From Arcuatula senhousia (lineage: Eukaryota > Mollusca > Bivalvia > Mytilida > Mytilidae), in assembly GCA_963971305.1 (NCBI GenBank), contig OZ020307.1:53751702-53815701 (forward strand): 64,000 bases of DNA. Direction: 5' to 3'. The first letter of the stretch is position 1. Each line of letters begins with the position of its first letter. The notes below the pieces were generated by a model that worked only from the letters and a program-made list of their open reading frames with translations, searched no databases and was not told the origin of the DNA. Shown in pieces: positions 21,568-32,810 of this stretch. Both the position numbers and the translations under genes were made by a program.

Positions 21568-23386
21568 GTCGTTCTTGCCAGAAGAAGAAGGAAATGCATA
21601 CACGACTAACAAATTACAGTTAAAACTGTCGAACCATTTTGGTGAAAAAATAGCCATTCAGTACCAGAGAGGACAGGGAATGTCCAACATAGTATTCAGC
21701 TCTAATTTATCCATAGGTGATGCCATAGCAGCAGCTGGTAAGTTAAAGTCAATGCTTAAACTTTCAGAGTTAGAACGTGAATTCTCAAAAGAAACATCAA
21801 CTGATAATCATGACCACATACTTCATTCCGCTGCAACCTTATTGAGAAAGGACGTAACTGATCTTGTTATTGAAAACAATACTTACCCAAATGCAAATGA
21901 GCTATCTGTTGATATGTCGTTTGAAAGAATGCCGAAATCACTTTTGAAATTTGTGGGCTGGTTGATAGATGAAAAAGCATTTACATCTGCTTCTGATGCA
22001 AAGTCGTTTTCACCGCAAAAAATCAGAAAAGTTTTAGGAATAACAGAGTCTATAGTTTCCATTTCCAAACATACATTTACCCCTTTCCATTTAGGGTTAG
22101 CTTTACAGTTGCATCATGAGTTTGGATCACGTAGTTTGATAGAAAACCTGAATAGCCACGGATTTTGTGCGTCCTACACTGAGGTAAGGCGTTTTCTTAC
22201 TTCTGTTGCTATCAGTGAAGAGGAAAGTATGAAAGAAGGTGTTTATGTACCAGATGGCATTATCCCATTGTCAGAAGGTGGGTCTCTAATTCAAGAAGGT
22301 GCTGACAATGTAGATATAAATACGGAAACGATTGATGGCAAAGACACTTTTCACTCAATGGCTAGGGCAGTATTTCAATTCAGCCAACAATCAACAACTG
22401 AATCTCCGACAAGGCAGGTTTCGATTAAAAGGTGCAATGAGAGAACCTTTCAGATAACAAATGATACATCTGCACAAACATCTTGTCTCCCCTTTACAAA
22501 GCCAAAGATAAGAGGTTCACCAAAACGTACCCCGAAAGCATTTGAAATTATTTCAAATTATGTAGAAGGTATGGAAAACAATACAGAAATCTTATGGGTA
22601 TTGTTGAGGTCCGTTCTTAGGGATAATGAAAGTTTACCAATAGTTTGTGCAGAGAGAAGTTCACAAGTCATACCTTTTTGGACCGGTTTCAATAGTGCGA
22701 TCTCTGAATACAAACCTGACTTTTCTGTTGTTTCGTATGCCCCAGTAATTGATGCTAAACCAAGTGACATGACAACAGTTTATACAACTATGAAGAGATG
22801 CCAAGACATGACGAAGTGTTTAGGACAAAACTATTCAATTCAAACCTTTGACCAACAGCTGTATGCCATTGCTAAGCAGGTTGAATGGGCACAACCAGAA
22901 TCATTTAAGACTCATATTCTTCGTTTGGGTGGCTTTCACACACTATCCTGTTTTATTGCATCCATTGGCAAATTGTGGGGTGATGGAGGCTTGAAAGATA
23001 TATTGATTGAATCATCTGTGTTTGCAGCTGGTGCGGTTGACCAAATGATGAATGGAAAACAATTTAACCGTTCCGTCCGAGGATTGACATTAGCGTATGA
23101 AGCCCTTTCTTTTTTCTGGTTGACGGCCTTTTTTGAATGGTGCAAGGAACACAATATCTTAGCGGATTTTCAAGCCAAGGTATCCCCACTCCTATCTGAT
23201 TTCATTGCATCATTTGTAGACAAAAGTTTATCAGTTAACTTTGTTCAGCCTTTACTGTGTACATTAGGGGAGTGTCTTGCGCCACATTTTGAAGTGTTTA
23301 GGCAGTGGGGATGTAATGCATCACCCACTTTCAAATACTGGGACACCTTTTTACGCGCGGTTGAAATCATGCTTCAATATGTTTGA
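21518..23386 (+). pseudogene. Transposase middle part
   Basis: Continues the protein from about 21540 (MSQLLTMYKSFLPEEEG...) to an in-frame TGA at 23384-23386. The first ~8 codons overlap the previous frame and are not real coding. It is mostly helical with no catalytic motif of its own. Segments such as ILRLGGFHTLSCFIASIGKL and AGAVDQMMNGKQFNRSVRG are typical of the large 'uncharacterised' proteins common in cnidarian and mollusc genomes that share the XPG-like tail. The TGA falls inside a conserved stretch that continues in the same frame (SEREGLWTMHL...), so it is a nonsense mutation and not a natural end. Confidence 0.72.
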
Positions 23387-25702
23387 TCGGAACGAGAAGG
23401 TTTGTGGACAATGCATCTTACGACCTCTGCCTCCATGTTACCTTTTATATTTATTACAAACAGGGTCAACTATTCCCGATGGTTACCAGTGTATATATTA
23501 GACATGCACCGCCTGCCAATTGAGATAAAAACAGCGTTTGAGTCTGGACAGTTTTCTGTTCGCCAAAAGCCAGGTTAATTTAATGGAGTTTGGTCGGATA
23601 TGGCTACAGAGAAGACCATCATCAAAGATGCAAAAGGTCGCAGTGGAGTTGCGGGAATAACTAGGCAGAAGTCGGCCCTAGTACGATGGTCTCTTACTAG
23701 ACACGTTCTGGCTGATTTCACCGGAGAAATGAAGATCCGATCTGGATTTATTTCTACTGACGAAAGGTCTCATGAAGAAACAAAACCTTCTGGGTTGAAA
23801 CGAGATGAAGTTCATGTGAATCTTATCATTGAGCATATCAAGGATAGAATGACCAATCCATTTGATGTTGCATCCCATCCCAAATCCCTTGTAAACATAT
23901 CAACAGGGTTACACGCACCTAAGGATATAGAAGAATCCCTAACAGACGCATTTGACAATGGTGTAAAAATGGCCAACAGGTTCATAGAAGGTGCATTAGA
24001 AGAAGGAAATGAATTGGATTTCTACGGGCCTATATCAAGATCTAAGTTGAAAACATTTACAGATCTTATCAAAACATCGAAATTAAAATGTAGATCAGGA
24101 GACACTTTGAATGTTCATATCAGTCCAGAACTAGTCTTTCGTCGCGCGTTGGTTTTGACTAATAACAGAGAAGATGTTACAATCGACAAAATCTTGTCCT
24201 TTCCGATTGGTCCTGTCCCAATATCTATTTTTCACGAAGATGGAACAATGAGGAAAACAACTAAGGCAGACCTGATCCATCAGTTAGAAAGTGAAACAAC
24301 ACCAATATCGACACTTGAACCGTTTGATAGAGCTGACTCTGTAATAATTCGGGACGGAATGGCTCTTTTACAATCACTTAATGTAAAATCACTCAAAAGA
24401 TTTGGGGATTTGGCGTTACAGCTCATCCAAATGCAAAAGTCCTGCTTTACGAAATATGGAACAGTTGTGGACGTATTTGATAGGTATGATGACAAACTGT
24501 CTATCAAAACGTCAGAGCGTATTAGAAGAGCGGGAAAAATATCTTCACAAAAAGTGTTTCAGGTACTGGAAGGTCGTTCAATTCCAGATTGGAAACGTTT
24601 TTTAAGTGTTGATGTCAATAAACAGGCACTGCTCATTTTCTTGGGTGATTACTTAAGTCAGTACTACGCGGAGAGTAATGCATTACCATCCAGTGACTTT
24701 TTATACATGTTATATGTAGCTGGGATATTCGTAGACTCTAAAGTTACGAAGATGATTTCATCGAAAGGTGTTGAAAACTGTCAAGATTTATATTGTTCCC
24801 ACGAGGAAGCAGATACAAGGATGATATTCCATGCTGTTTGTGCTGACAAGGAGTTTGGTAAAATCAACTCAAAAGGTCGAATAGTAATAAAATCCCCAGA
24901 CACAGATGTTCTTGTACTGTGTATACACTTCTTTCCGTCTTTGTCCAATACAAAAGAATTGTGGTTTCAAACTGGATCTATCGGCAAAACCAAAGACTGT
25001 CGTCGTTACATCCCTGTCCATGAAATATGTAACAAGATTGGAACAGTCTTGTGCAACGTGCTACCTGCTGCTCATGCGATAACGGGATGTGATACTACAT
25101 CATCTTTCTTTGGTATTGGAAAGAAGACAGTATATAAGGTTTTAAAGGAACATCAGACAGAATTTGAAGACCTGCAAAACATTTCAGCGAGTGACATCGA
25201 AACGTCTGTAGATGTTTGTAGAAAGTTTGTGACAAGGCTGTATGACCAAAAGTCAAAATTTAAAAGTGAGCATTGTGATCTGAATAGACTGAGGTCTCGT
25301 TTAGCACAACAGAAAGAGTCAAATCTTATAAAATTGCCACCATGCGAGTCAACATTTTATCAGCATGTGCTTAGGGTTGTTTTACAGGTTTATATTTGGA
25401 CATCATCATCTACAGCTCAACCCCCAACCCTTTCCCCTATGCAGTTTGGTTGGCAAAATAATAATGGCCTGATGCCAATTTATTTTGAAGGACAAACATC
25501 ATCTGATTTTTTGCAGGACTTGTTGTGCACTTGTAAGGGAAAAAATGTGTGTTCAAAAAGTTGTGTATGTTTTGAGCAAAATTTGTCCTGCACTGACCTT
25601 TGTCCTTGTCAAGGAAGTGCTGATTGTAGAAACCCAAATACTCGGGTTTCTATAGATGATGATGCAGATGAAAGTTGGGGTTTTGACAGCAGTGAAAACT
25701 AA
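23387..25702 (+). pseudogene. Transposase C-terminal part: XPG-like nuclease and CXC domain
   Basis: Same frame as the middle part, with a second in-frame stop TAA at 23576-23578; the ATG at 23600 is therefore internal and not a true start. Conserved blocks: RVNYSRWLPVYILDMH before the TAA; TEKTIIKDAKGRSG and RWSLTRHVLADF after it. Then the acidic sites EEADTRMIFHA and SPDTDVLVL, and GCDTTSSFFGIGKKT, which resembles the helix-hairpin-helix of FEN1/XPG nucleases. The tail holds a tesmin/TSO1-like CXC cysteine cluster (CTCKGKNVCSKSCVC...CPCQ). The nuclease residues look intact; the protein as a whole is broken by one frameshift and two stops. Confidence 0.8.
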
Positions 25703-26034
25703 ACACAAACAATTTAGTTTGTATCCTCTTTTCTTCTTTTTCCAACAGATCAATCCAGATATGTTTTATCAAATTGGCTTATCATATTTTATCTTACGTT
25801 CTGTTTTCTCAGAACCTCTGGAATGGTCTCATTGTACTTTGTGTCTTTTATGGGTCTTTTTTCCATGTCACCATGAGATATTGTCTTACTTGTTTCCGAA
25901 GGTTTTTGTTGTTACTTTAAAGTATGATTGTCACTTTTCTTATTGATTGACTCTAAAGTGACGTGTTTATATCTATGTGTCAAAAAAAAAAAAACAAAAA
26001 AAAAACAAAAACAAAAAACTGGGAATTCTGGACA

Positions 26035-26175
26035 TTTGTGTTCAGATGGTCGGCCCATAGACCTACCCAGCGCGTCCCCAGGTTGCGGATAGGGGAAAGC
26101 CTATCCGGGGTTACTCTCCCGGGGGTTGTCGGGTTGATTACGATAAACCTGACCGCGGACAATAGTGGGCATGTA
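26035..26175. other. GC-rich island of unknown origin inside the transposon
   Basis: After an A-rich run (25981-26018) there is about 135 bases of GC-rich sequence with CCCAGCGCGTCCCC, GGATAGGGGAAAGCCTATCC (an inverted repeat) and CTCCCGGGGGTTG. It contrasts sharply with the AT-rich 3' region of the transposon and has no coding content I recognise. Confidence 0.5.
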
Positions 26176-27496
26176 CAAGACCTGTACATTTGCTTCCTTT
26201 TCTTTCACATTCCATCTTTAATTACTTTAAGTTCTGTGACTAAAATTGTTTATAATCATCGACATCCTATGAATCATTAAGTACCCCTATTCTTTACAGA
26301 ATATCTATGGGTTTTTTTTAAAAACACTAGTAGACTCAATTAAAAATTCGGTTTAGAAGCAGCTAAAGGTATACCATACCTCGGTCACGCCTCGGAATTA
26401 GTTTTTTATTTGCAAAATTGCTTTTTGAACTCTTTAATAATAATGTCTCATACATAATTTGTTTTAAATTAAATTTTACTTTTAAAACTAGACATTAGGA
26501 TTAAAGAGGTCACTTATGGGCAAAAGTGGCAAATATTATGAGAGACCGGAAGTATTTTTTTTCAAGTATAGTGTGATTTTATGAGGAAGATTATGGGCTA
26601 AAAAATAAATTTGATGTATGAACTAACACATAATGATGCAAAATGGTTAAAATGTCCACATAAATTTACAAATTTTATTTTTAAAAATCAAGGGTGTAAA
26701 AATTTCGAAAATGCATAGCTGAATTTTGGCGCTATTTTTACGCCTCACACCGTCAACGTGTTAGGGGATTTTGACAAAAATCCTCTTTTCTATATTCTCA
26801 TCAAACACAATAATGATTCTTATTGCTGCTGAGTAAAGAAAACCTTAAAATTTTGGCATTTTTATAATTTACCTGATTTTTTACAATTTTTATGGGTTGA
26901 TCTTTGACCTCCAATTTATAAAAACGTGACCATTTCTCATTTTTACGAACAAAATTTCTGAATGCGTCTCATGATTCTCTTTCGAATGATATATTATATA
27001 GCCATATGGTCTTCCGGTCCATTAAGTCAAAAAAAATTATCTTAAGGTTGCAGGCCTACTATTGTTTTATTGTATATTTTCAATGCTCATATCAATGTCA
27101 ATTTACTATTAAAGTTTGAGAAAGATCCTATGTCAGATTTTTAGACCCCCAAACTCCCTTTAGTTCAAGGTCATGTTTGGACTTTGTTAAGGTCCATATC
27201 TTGGGTACTACATTTTTTAGGTCAATGATATTGCACTAGTACTAGGCTATTGATATTTGGTAGTTTTTTTGGGTTTTTTATACGACCGCAAAGTTTTTGC
27301 GATCGTATAATGTTATGGCGATGTCGTCGTCGTTGTCGTCGTCGTCGTCGTCATCGTCGTCATGGGACATTTGGTTTCCGTGCGATAACTTGAATAAATG
27401 TGGACCGATTGTTATAAAATTTTGATATGATGTTTATAACCACCAAAGGAAGGTTGGTATTGCATTTGGAGTTTCTGGCCCCTACCATTTAAGAAA

Positions 27497-28697
27497 CAAG
27501 AGGCTCCCAGGAGCCTGAATCGCTCACCTGGTCTTGATGTTGACCCTATACTTTTGTAGAGCTAAATGAGCTGAACATTTAAGCAAGCCACAGCTTTTCT
27601 CTACCTGCAATAGTTTCATTCTATAGGCCAAAAACACCATTTTTCACCTATAAGGGGCCATAACCCCTATAAGGAGTCATCTGACAACTTCGACCCTATG
27701 GAGACTTTTGTAGAGCTAAATGAGCTGAACATTTAAGCAACCAACAGCTAATCTCTATCTGCAATAGTTTTCATTCTGTAGGACAAAAACATGAAAAATC
27801 GCTATTTTTCAGGGGCCGTAACCCCTATAAGGAGTCATCTGACAACTTCGACCCTATGGAGAATTTTGTAGAGCTAAATGAGCTGAACATTTAAGTAAGC
27901 ATTAGCTAATCTCTATGTGCAAAAGTTTTCATTCTGTAGGACAAAAACATGAAAAAACGCTATTTTTCAGGGGCCGTAACCCCTATAAGGGGTTATCTGA
28001 CAACTTCGACCCTATGGAGACTTTCGTAGAGCTAAATGAGCTAAACATTTAAGCAAGCAACAGCTAATCTCTATCTGCAATAGTTTTCATTCTGTAGGCC
28101 AAAAACATGAAAAATGGCTATTTTTCACCTTTAAGGGGCCATAACCCCTATAAGGGGTCATCTGACAACTTCGACCCTACAGAGAATTTGTAGAGTTAAA
28201 TGAGCTGAACATTTAAGCAAGCAACAGCTAATCTCTATCTGCAATAGTTTTAATTCTGTAGGCCAAAAACATGAAAAAATGCTATTTTTCACCTTCAAGG
28301 GGCCGTAACCCCTATAAGGGGTCATCTGACAACTATGACCAAATGGAGACTTTTGTAGAGCTTTTGATGCTTAATCAGTAGCGTGGCCTCAGATTTCCTC
28401 TACCTCTTATACTTTTTGATTTATAAGCCAAAAACAGTAGTCTGACCCCCCTAGTCTATTTTTAGTAACGGCGGCCATGTTTTTTAACGGATCAAAAATC
28501 AAAACACAAGTTTGGTGCAGGACACCCTAAGGATCAATCATACCAAGTTTCATTAAATTCTGTTTGGTAGTTTCAGAGGAGAAGATTTTTGAAAAATTGT
28601 TAACAGACGACGACGACGACAGACAACGACAGACGACGACGACGACGGACGCCAAGTGATGGTAATAGCTCACATGGACCTTCGGTCCAGGTGAGCT
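27497..28697 (-). mobile_element. HLE-A element, reverse orientation, inside HLE-D
   Basis: On the plus strand it begins CAAGAGGCTCCCAGGAGCC and ends GGACCTTCGGTCCAGGTGAG + CT, followed by A's. Five to six ~165 bp units lie between. The paralogous HLE-D unit at 29186-29196 (TTTAGAAAAAGGACC) shows the insertion fell in an A/T tract. Confidence 0.87.
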
Positions 28698-29275
28698 AAA
28701 AAAGACCAAAAGGGGCTAAAATGGGTGTATTGACAAAACTGTTGTAAAATGTTTATTATTCGTTCGATTTTGAAAATTCTTTTTTTATTTAACTCCTCAT
28801 TAAATTCTGTCAATTAAATGTGTCAATGGTTTTGAAATATACTGCACCGTTACAATGCTACGGGGGGCCAAAAACAGGCCACGCCCAAAAAATCAACTTT
28901 TTTATTTTTGGTCCGATTTTCAAAATTTTTTTTCTTCATTGAAATCCTTGTGAAAATCCCTGCCTGCGTTTCCAATCAGATTTGTAATATCTCTTACCGT
29001 TTTTGAGAAATTAAAGGTCAAAGGGGCCAAAAATGCCATTTATAAAAGTTGGTAGAGGCAAATAGTTTTACACAAGGAATTTATTGCAGTGGGTCAGCCA
29101 ATTGTTATAAAGTTTTAATATGATGATTATATCCACTTGAGGAAGCTTCCTTTTGTATTTGGGGTTGGTTGCCCCTACCGTTTTAGAAAAAGGACCAAAA
29201 AGGGGCTAAAACGGGTGTATTGACAAAACTGTTGTAGAATGTGTATTATTCATTCGATTTTGAAAATTCTTTTTT

Positions 29276-30607
29276 AGCTCACCTAGACCGAAGGTCCATG
29301 TGAGCTATTACCATCACTTGGCGTCCGTCGTCGTCGTCTGTTAACAATTTTTCAAAAATCTTCTCCTCTGAAACTACCTAACAGAATTTCATGAAACTTG
29401 GTATGAATGATCCTTAGGGTGTCCTGCACCAAACTTGTGTTTTGATTTTTGATCTGTTAAAAAACATGGCCACCGTTACTAAAAATAGACTAGGGGGGTC
29501 AGACTACTGTTTTTGGCTTATAAATCAAAAAGTATAAGAGATAGAGGAAATCTGAGGCCACGCTACTGATTCAGCATCAAAAGCTCTACAAAAGTCTCCA
29601 TTTGGTCAAAGTTGTCAGATGACCCCTTATAGGGGTTACGGCCCCTTGAAGGTGAAAAATAGCATTTTTTCATGTTTTTGGCCTACAGAATGAAAACTAT
29701 TGCAGATAGAGATTAGCTGTTGCTTGCTTAAATGTTTAGCTCATTTAACTCTACAAAAGTCTCTATAGGGTCCAAGTTGTCAGATGACTCCTTATAGGGG
29801 TTACGGCCCCTTAAAGGTGAAAAATAGCCATTTTTCATGTTTTTGTCCTACAAAATGAAAACTATTGCAGATAGAGATTAGCTGTTGCTTGCTTGAATGT
29901 TCAGCTCATTAAGCTCTACAAAAATCTCCATAGGGTCGAAGTTGTCAGATGACCCCTTATAGGGGTTACGGCCCCTGAAAAATAGCGATTTTTCATGTTT
30001 TTGGCCTACAGAATGAAAACTATTGCAGATAGAGATTAGCTGTTCCTAGCTTAAATGTTCAGCTCATTTAGCTCTACAAAAGTCTCCATAGGGTCGAAGT
30101 TGTCAGAAAACCCCTTATAGGGGTTACGACCCCTGAAAAATAGCGTTTTTTCATGTTTTTGGCCTACAGAATGAAAACTATTGCAGATAGAGATTAGATG
30201 TTGTTTGCTTAAATGTTCAGCTCATTTAGCTCTACAAAATTCTCCACAGGGTCGAAGTTGTCAGATGACCCCTTATAGTGGTTACGGCCCCTGAAAAATA
30301 GCTATTTTTCATGTTTTTGGCCTACAGAATGAAAACTATTGCAGATAGAGATTAGCTGTTGCTTGCTTAAATGTTCAGCTCATTTAGCTCTACAAAAGTC
30401 TCCATAGGGTCGAAGTTGTCAGATGACTCCTTATAGGGGTTATGGCCCTTTATAGGTGAAAAATGGTGTTTTTGGCCTATAGAATGAAAACTATTGCAGG
30501 TAGAGAAAAGCTGTTGCTTGCTTAAATGTTCAGCTCATTTAGCTCTACAAAAGTATAGGGTCAACATCAAGACCAGGTGAGCGATTCAGGCTCCTGGGAG
30601 CCTCTTG
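29276..30607 (+). mobile_element. HLE-A element, forward orientation, inside HLE-D
   Basis: Same ends as 18109-19621, with about six units. The empty site in the neighbouring HLE-D unit is at 28768-28790 (AAAATTCTTTTTTTATTTAA), so the target was a run of T's. Confidence 0.88.
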
Positions 30608-31302
30608 TTTATTTTATTCCTCATTAAATTCTGTCAACTAAATGTGTCAATGGTTTTGATAAATATTGCACCGTTACATTGCTACAGGGGGCCAAAGACG
30701 GGCCACGCCCCAAAAATCAACTTTTTAATTTTTGGTCCGATTCTCAAAATCTTTTTTTCATTGGAATCCTTGTGAAAATGCCTGTCTGCGTTTTTCAATC
30801 AGATTTGTAATATCTCTTACCGTTTTTGAGAAATTAGGGGTCGAAGGGGCCAAAAATGCCATTTATAAAAGTTGGTAGAGGCAAATAGTTTTACACAAGA
30901 AATTAAGTTGTAGTGGGCCAGCTGATTGTTATGAAGTTTTAATATGATGATATCCACTCAACATGCTCAAGGAAGCTTGCATTTGGGGTTGTGACCCATA
31001 TCATTTTAGAAAAAAAGGCCAAAAGATGGCTAAAACGGGCCAAAAATGTCAATTAATATAGAAATAAGATTTTTTGCTTTTAAATGTTATTATAAATATG
31101 TATGTGTTAAATATGCATTTTAAAGTCCACCATGGGATGCATGTGTCAAAAATCTTTGTAAGTCCACCATGGGCTGCATGTGACAAAAGCAATAGACTAT
31201 CAATATTGGGCCTCCAACGTACAGGGTTCAACTTGTTGCGGTCGTATCATGCTGCGCTCGGCGTAGCTTTTTATTTCGCAGTTGTATTGAATCTGATCAT
31301 TG

Positions 31303-32330
31303 CTTAACCGAGTGCTTCATTTCTTGATGGATTTTCACGAAACTTTGGGAATTTGTTTCTTATAGTTAATGCTTGGATAGTATTGATTTTCTCTTATTAA
31401 GAGAAATCCATTAGTAGGTGGGCATTTTTTTTTGGAAGAGAGCCTAGTAAATTGACATATTTTATTTTGTCGCCTGGACTTCCCTTTCATTATTTGATAG
31501 ATTTTCATGAAGCTTTGGTCAATTGTTACTTTTAGTTTAGCTTGGATGAGGTTGAATTTTAGAGAAATACAAAATGTACATTGGGGGAAGCTTTTTTTAG
31601 CAGGGGTATGTAGTGATTTTATATATTTCATGTTGTTGCCTGGATAGCTCTTTTATTTCTCAAATGATTTGAAAAAAAACCCTTTAAGAATGTAAGAAAT
31701 GGTTGTATAAATTGGAGGTATAGATGTGATTAGTTTTCAGAGAATTCCTTCAAAGGGGACCATTTTTATGGGTTGAAGGTGAAGCTGATAAAAGCTTACC
31801 TTGAAGATTGTTGTCACCACAGGGATATAATTGTCCCTTGTCGCATCGAGATGGAGGGACTTAGTAATGTTCTCCACGTACGTGCGTCCGTCCTTCAGGT
31901 TTTTGCAGGCACAACTCCTCTGAAGCCCCTCAGTAGATTTTGATGAAATTTTCTAGGCTTGTTTGTCATGATATGTAGTTGATCGTGTCCCAACACCATT
32001 TTGATTTGACAAATTTTGTAGGAGTTATGGGACTTTATCGACTTTGTTCATTAAAGGTCATAGAAACACTTACTAGGCTCAACGCCTCTGAGACTGCTCG
32101 ATGGATTTTGATGAAATTTTTTAGGTTTGTTTGTCATGATACGTAGTTGATCATTTCACAACGGGGTTTTGGTTTGACAAATTTTGTAGGAGTTATAGGA
32201 CTTTATCGACTTTGTTCATTATAGGTCATATGAACACTTTGTTGGCGCAACTCCCCTGAGAATGATAAACAGATTTTGATGAAATTTTGTAGGTTTGTTT
32301 GTCATCATATGTCTTTTAACCCATGAATGT
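31303..32330 (+). mobile_element. Degenerate tandem-core elements (two families)
   Basis: 31303-31680 has 'CTTGATGGATTTTCACGAAAC' type starts. 31815-32330 has the hairpin GGGATATAATTGTCCC, GTGCGTCCGTCC, and two to three ~165 bp units with GATTTTGATGAAATTTT, TAGGAGTTATGGGACTTTAT and GTTCATTA.AGGTCATA. Non-coding. Confidence 0.6.
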
Positions 32331-32810
32331 TAAGTTGAAACTTAACAACAGTGCTACTTTAGATAAAAACTACAAAGACTTCTTTAGATGTCAACTACAC
32401 AGATTTTTTTTTTACATTCAACTTGTTAGAAGCAAACATGACAGCTTCAGTGGCAAAAGTTTTAATATTGAAACCAAGGGGTTCACTTTATAATAACAAG
32501 GGAGTTGGGTGGGATGATGTACCAGTTGAGCGCTATTGGTTACTAGTATTTGGAGCTTTTTTTTCTAATTTAGATCATAAATTTGTATAAATTATATTGT
32601 TTTCACTGTATTTACATTTTTTATTCTTTGATTATATACATATATTTTTTTATGAAATGAATATATTGTAAATTGGATTTATTACTCCCATGACTCCTGA
32701 GCTATGATTATATTTTTACTTAAGCAGATAGATTTGTAAATTAAAGATTTATTACCTCATTTACTTAAAATCAATTATTATATTCAAACTGTCTTTTTGC
32801 ATTATTAGGG
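32331..32810. other. Gene-free AT-rich stretch
   Basis: Nothing recognised apart from local T-rich runs. Confidence 0.4.

Larger units (their letters stand above)
19762..27058 (+). mobile_element. Academ-like DNA transposon, 7297 bp
   Basis: Ends TAGGCCAGCGAC... and ...GTTGCAGGCCTA are inverted repeats. A second matching block 45-65 bases inside (TTAATGTACCGGAATACCAT versus ATGGTCTTCCGGTCCATTAA) makes imperfect ~68 bp TIRs. The duplication is CTA (19759-19761, 27059-27061), and S1 shows the empty site GACCTATTGTTTT at 15731-15743. The interior encodes one transposase with Cys/His fingers, an XPG/FEN1-like nuclease block and a CXC tail. That combination, with 3-4 bp duplications, is described for the Academ superfamily; the assignment is by motif, not by search. 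Confidence 0.8.
27263..31277 (+). mobile_element. Tandem-core element HLE-D with 490 bp unit, carrying two HLE-A copies
   Basis: Starts in T/G tracts before the hairpin CGACCGCAAAG..TTTTGCGATCGT and a GTCGTC microsatellite; ends near GCGGTCGTATCATG...TTTTTATTTC. The core unit repeats with period 490 (TGACAAAACTGTTGT at 28731 and 29221) and includes GGCCACGCCC and TATCTCTTACCGTTTTTGAG. The empty site is in S1 near 17428-17433 (GATATTTGGTATGCAGTTG). Non-coding. Confidence 0.75.
17557..31302 (+). repeat. Tandem duplication, copy 2 (S2), expanded by three insertions
   Basis: The S1-like parts are 17557-18108, 19622-19761, 27059-27262 and 31278-31300. Between them sit HLE-A (18109-19621), the Academ-like transposon (19762-27058) and HLE-D (27263-31277). 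The reading is unambiguous because S1 retains the uninterrupted sequence at each joint. Confidence 0.85.

Noticed and set aside
23600..23602. ATG as start of a separate 700-residue gene
   Set aside because: The same frame upstream encodes conserved family sequence up to and beyond the stop at 23576; the ATG is internal.
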